Virus record (IMG/VR): IMGVR_UViG_3300018421_000024
Location: 1 to 63,231 of that record
Length of the DNA stretch: 63,231 nt
Source: a virus
Strand: one strand, 5' to 3'
The notes beneath the pieces are model-generated. The model worked only from the letters and a program-made list of their open reading frames with translations, was not told the origin of the DNA and searched no databases. Below are positions 60,555 through 63,231 of this stretch, one piece after another (the stretch's first letter is position 1; each line of letters starts with the position of its first letter). A program made the translations under genes and the position numbers.

Positions 60555-61254
60555 ACACAGAAGAGATAACCTTTGCACATTCTTTCGCAATGGCCATGTG
60601 TTCTTTCTGTGTACCATTCTCTTTACGCAGTTCTATGTAGTGTATCCATGATCGAAGTGTTCCATTGACGTACATCCTAGATTTTGTATTGCCTTCAGGC
60701 AGAACGACACGAGCCTGTTCTTTTGCAATACCATTTGCAATCGCCCATTTGTATGCTTTACTGGCAATGTTCATGACTTCAGATTGTTTTTCGTACCATT
60801 CACGTGCAAGGTGTTCTTCTTTTGTAGCAACACTGCCTTCACCGCCTTTACCGTAGTCTTCTAGATTCAGTTCAATAGAGTTTTGTCTATTCTTGGGGTC
60901 TTGCAATCGTACTTCGCGATGTTCGAACATGGCACCCATTTCCCCAACCTCTGCGTAACGTTGAGAAAATTCTTGAAAAGAAAAACTGCGATGACGTAGA
61001 ATCTGCCGAGCAATGTCACGTGTTGTTTCAATCTCCAGACATAATGACACCATCTCAAACGGCGACCAGTGTTTATGGTCCATCAGATACTTTAATAGTT
61101 TGGCATTCGTCTCTGTATTCATCTGATTCGATGGATTACTCACGCGAGCACAGAACGCCACCAGATTTTCGATGTCCTTCTTCTGTTGTTGATTAGATGT
61201 GACAGGTAAGATATTACTTGCCGGCTTACTGTGACTAATCATTTTTACTTTCAT
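60535..61254 (-). CDS. thyX: Flavin-dependent thymidylate synthase ThyX
   Basis: A 239-residue ThyX. RHRSFSFQEFSQRY at residues 87-100 is the ThyX motif RHRxxSxxxxSxR(Y); RMYVNGTLRSWIHYIELR near the end has the dUMP-binding Arg/Ser. It makes dTMP from dUMP with FAD, independently of T4-type Td. It works with the dCMP deaminase at 51243. AGGA sits before the ATG and a terminator lies 26 bases upstream, so it may use a promoter not seen by eye. Confidence 0.95.
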   Translation of the reverse strand: MKVKMISHSKPASNILPVTSNQQQKKDIENLVAFCARVSNPSNQMNTETNAKLLKYLMDHKHWSPFEMVSLCLEIETTRDIARQILRHRSFSFQEFSQRYAEVGEMGAMFEHREVRLQDPKNRQNSIELNLEDYGKGGEGSVATKEEHLAREWYEKQSEVMNIASKAYKWAIANGIAKEQARVVLPEGNTKSRMYVNGTLRSWIHYIELRKENGTQKEHMAIAKECAKVISSVFDLHSS

Positions 61255-61278
61255 AATAATCCTTCTAAAGTTGATTAA

Positions 61279-61297
61279 AAAGGGACCGAAGTCCCTT
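61279..61297 (-). terminator. Rho-independent terminator (UUCG tetraloop)
   Basis: AAGGGAC-TTCG-GTCCCTT on the minus strand followed by TTTAA, four bases after the stop of the 415-residue gene. Same C(UUCG)G architecture as the gp32 terminator. Confidence 0.85.
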
Positions 61298-61300
61298 CTT

Positions 61301-62548
61301 TTATGCTACGTTGGAGAGAAGTGTTCTAACTTCACCTTTCAATAACTTATCAGTTCTCAAAAGAATCTCGTTACATGATGCACAATCTAAATTAAATCCA
61401 TTTCTGGAGTTTCGAATCGCTTCTTTCCAGTAAGTTACGATATCAGGCCAAAAAGTCTTCACGTAGATATACGCATAGTTTTTAACACTTCCGCTTTGAG
61501 TTAACTCGCAGAGACCAAACACTGGGTTAGAAACTTTATTCTTTCTCCATGAAGGTATTCTGTTTTTATCTTCAAACCAATCACAAAAGAACCTGTCCAA
61601 CTCTTCTTTACTGAATAGGGGACGACCAATTTCATCCTTTTTACCAAACTCAGTTAAACAATAATACATCTGTGAAAAACAGTGCAGTGCAGTAGAGGAA
61701 ATAAATTGTTCACCTGTTATCTTTGAAACTTTCTTAATGGTTTTAAATGCATTAATAACGTTTACTTCACCATATTGTTTAAAAATGCCGTTGCCCTCAC
61801 CACTGGTCAAACCTGTCAAACTAGTCAAACTAATCCAATCATCACAACCTTCAACCTTCATCTGTTGCATGATTCCTTTATAATTAATTTGATTATCCTT
61901 TAAAAAACGATAAGCTTTCATTTGATCAGGATCAAGCGCACACACTCCTGATTTGAACTTGTCTGCTTCGGTTTGTCCTTTCTGTTCTTGTGCATCGATA
62001 TAATGACCCATAGATTCGATCTGTTTCATTTCTTCGTAAGAGCGATCAATCGGATGAAATTTCACAGTCATTTTAATTTCTGTATCGTCTCCTTTGGTAA
62101 CCAACAAAGCCATGTTCACACGGTGGTTGCCTCTGTGTTTTACAACAATGAACGTTTTTGTTTGTTTGTCGTATCGAATGTAAGCCGCAGGGTTTCCCGC
62201 CGCCTCAGAATTAAAACCCACAGTTTTTCCATTCACCTGTTTGTTGAGATGATCGAAACAAACCTTGATGCCATTTGGTTTGAAACAATCGATGGTTCTA
62301 TCATACTCTGTTGAAGAAAATATGTACGAAGTTGGGACTCGTACTTCATATGAAAGGGTCGGATCAATATCCGATAGGTCGAGCGACTCAAACAAATCGT
62401 TGATGTGTTGAATGTTCGAATAGTTTCTGTCATCGTTCCAAGAAGGAAGTGACTTCAATTTTTCTCTTTTATCAAAGAAATATTGATGAAACAAATCGAA
62501 GTTGTTTACTAAATCTGAAAAGGTTGATTCTTTAGATAATTTTAACAT
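61301..62548 (-). CDS. Unknown protein with ParB-like motif
   Basis: A 415-residue protein from ATG at 62548 (AGGAG seven bases upstream; a longer in-frame ATG at 62704 lies inside the neighbour). Residues about 125-145 include FIVVKHRGNHRVNMALLV, reminiscent of the ParB/sulfiredoxin G-x-x-R loop; the rest contains WKEAIRNSRNGFNLDCASCNE with a CxxC. No family is firmly recognised. It ends at a UUCG terminator. Confidence 0.6.
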   Translation of the reverse strand: MLKLSKESTFSDLVNNFDLFHQYFFDKREKLKSLPSWNDDRNYSNIQHINDLFESLDLSDIDPTLSYEVRVPTSYIFSSTEYDRTIDCFKPNGIKVCFDHLNKQVNGKTVGFNSEAAGNPAAYIRYDKQTKTFIVVKHRGNHRVNMALLVTKGDDTEIKMTVKFHPIDRSYEEMKQIESMGHYIDAQEQKGQTEADKFKSGVCALDPDQMKAYRFLKDNQINYKGIMQQMKVEGCDDWISLTSLTGLTSGEGNGIFKQYGEVNVINAFKTIKKVSKITGEQFISSTALHCFSQMYYCLTEFGKKDEIGRPLFSKEELDRFFCDWFEDKNRIPSWRKNKVSNPVFGLCELTQSGSVKNYAYIYVKTFWPDIVTYWKEAIRNSRNGFNLDCASCNEILLRTDKLLKGEVRTLLSNVA

Positions 62549-62618
62549 GTTAAATCTCCTATCATGTTTGATATATGGATGTGAGTATGCACTATTGTGC
62601 CTCTTCCTACTCACGGTT

Positions 62619-63231
62619 TTATCGAATAATGTCGATATCAGCCGCGTTGGTATTCCACGTTTCAACGACAGTTCTAAGTCGCCCCTCGGATTTAAGGGAC
62701 TCATAACGTCTGCTGGCCTTGTTGCGCCACCAATCGATTATGTTCTCTAGATGGAATCTATCAAAATTTTCTTTCTTTGTCAAGATGTCCGTCTTCATGT
62801 TTAGATAATCTGGCACATTGTCATAACCGTAGGTCGAGTAGAACGACCGTTTCTTCTCGGTTAGATCAAGTGCATTCTTAAAGATACCACAGAAATTGTT
62901 GTATTCGGTTTCACTATATTCCTTCAAAGATTTTTTAATGATAGAAACCATTTTTGTTTGCGTCTTCAGTTTACGGGATGTTGCACCAGAAGGTATAAGT
63001 GGTTCGCCGTCATTACGTTCAGTGAACCAGTCATTCAGTTTGTGAAAGTTGGTGTCATTGATCAACGGTGCAAAGTTCGAATCGGTCAGACCATTGAATC
63101 GCAGAAACGGTTTCATGCCGTCATACTGCGATGCAGCCTTAGTCGAACCATACAACGATGTCGTTTCGAACATACAGATGTTGGCATTGTACTTGGCATT
63201 TAGTTTCTCGCGAATTTCATGCGTACAACAA
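62619..63231 (-). CDS. Unknown protein, 5' end beyond window
   Basis: The frame stays open upstream to the window edge (CTHEIREKLNAKYNANIC precedes an internal Met at 63173), so the true start lies beyond 63231. The visible 203 residues are charged and helical, with FETTSLYGSTKAASQYDGMK and WNTNAADIDIIR at the end. No family is recognised. Its stop is 70 bases before the next gene; that gap holds no clear promoter. Confidence 0.65.
   Translation of the reverse strand, partial: CCTHEIREKLNAKYNANICMFETTSLYGSTKAASQYDGMKPFLRFNGLTDSNFAPLINDTNFHKLNDWFTERNDGEPLIPSGATSRKLKTQTKMVSIIKKSLKEYSETEYNNFCGIFKNALDLTEKKRSFYSTYGYDNVPDYLNMKTDILTKKENFDRFHLENIIDWWRNKASRRYESLKSEGRLRTVVETWNTNAADIDIIR

Noticed and set aside
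1-63231. tRNA genes and a lysogeny module.
   Set aside because: No cloverleaf with GTTC-A-A-type T-arm and CCA end, integrase, att-like repeat or CI-type repressor was found by eye; a covariance-model tRNA scan would settle the first point.

Overview
The window is part of the genome of a T4-like contractile-tailed phage (myovirus), probably marine. The evidence is a nearly complete T4-type baseplate module (gp8 partial, gp7, gp6, gp25, gp5, a gp27-like hub protein, gp53, gp48, gp4, gp26), a T4-type replication and late-transcription set (gp32, gp59, gp33, gp61, gp41), phage nucleotide metabolism (NrdA, NrdB, a glutaredoxin, ThyX, a dCMP deaminase), and seven exact TATAAATA late-promoter motifs. 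Several small genes (gp33-type, gp32 without zinc ligands, DUF3310, the gp5-25 spacer proteins) look more like those of marine T4-like phages than of coliphage T4. Sigma70-type promoters and two CRP-dependent-looking promoters suggest a gammaproteobacterial host; no photosynthesis genes, tRNA genes, integrase or CRISPR array were seen.

Layout. 1-12.2 kb (minus strand): baseplate wedge and hub genes. 12.25-17.5 kb (plus strand): gp4, a tube-like protein, the gp26-type chaperone with a textbook -1 frameshift signal, and a tape-measure-like protein. 17.5-19.7 kb (minus): gp32, gp59, gp33 and a membrane coiled-coil protein, in the T4 32-59-33 order. 19.7-23.8 kb: an accessory early cluster (DUF932, small proteins, an ArdC-like domain). 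23.8-33.7 kb: exonuclease, PhoH, small conserved genes, a glycosyltransferase, glutaredoxin, nrdB, nrdA, an SNase-like nuclease and primase gp61. 33.7-35.8 kb: a coiled-coil TM protein and a spanin-like pair. 35.8-42.5 kb: a late block with a 920-residue modular polyprotein and a nucleotidyltransferase-containing 580-residue protein. 42.5-46.4 kb: an inserted island of methyltransferases, sulfotransferases and an SGNH hydrolase. 46.4-51.2 kb: a ligase-like KxDG protein, a metzincin lipoprotein, a possible nuclease, a pyrimidine-dimer glycosylase-like protein, small membrane/lipoproteins and a P-loop kinase. 51.2-54.6 kb: dCMP deaminase and a second run of tiny early genes. 54.7-63.2 kb: DUF3310, a 2OG oxygenase, a cytidylyltransferase, helicase gp41, sugar-nucleotide and glycosyltransferase genes, ThyX and two unknown genes, the last cut by the window edge.

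How it fits together. The two accessory clusters (20.8-23.6 and 51.7-54.6 kb) share two promoter designs: a sigma70 promoter preceded by two GTAAGYYMTTGATTT repeats exactly 36 bp apart, and an extended -10 promoter with a perfect TGTGA-N6-TCACA palindrome centred at -41.5, the class II CRP position. Genes in these clusters are tightly overlapped and translationally coupled, often through a recurring GGAG..GCGTAATG junction. Structural genes carry late promoters instead. No stretch longer than 300 bases lacks a gene; the longest gap is 23599-23823, which holds a promoter module.
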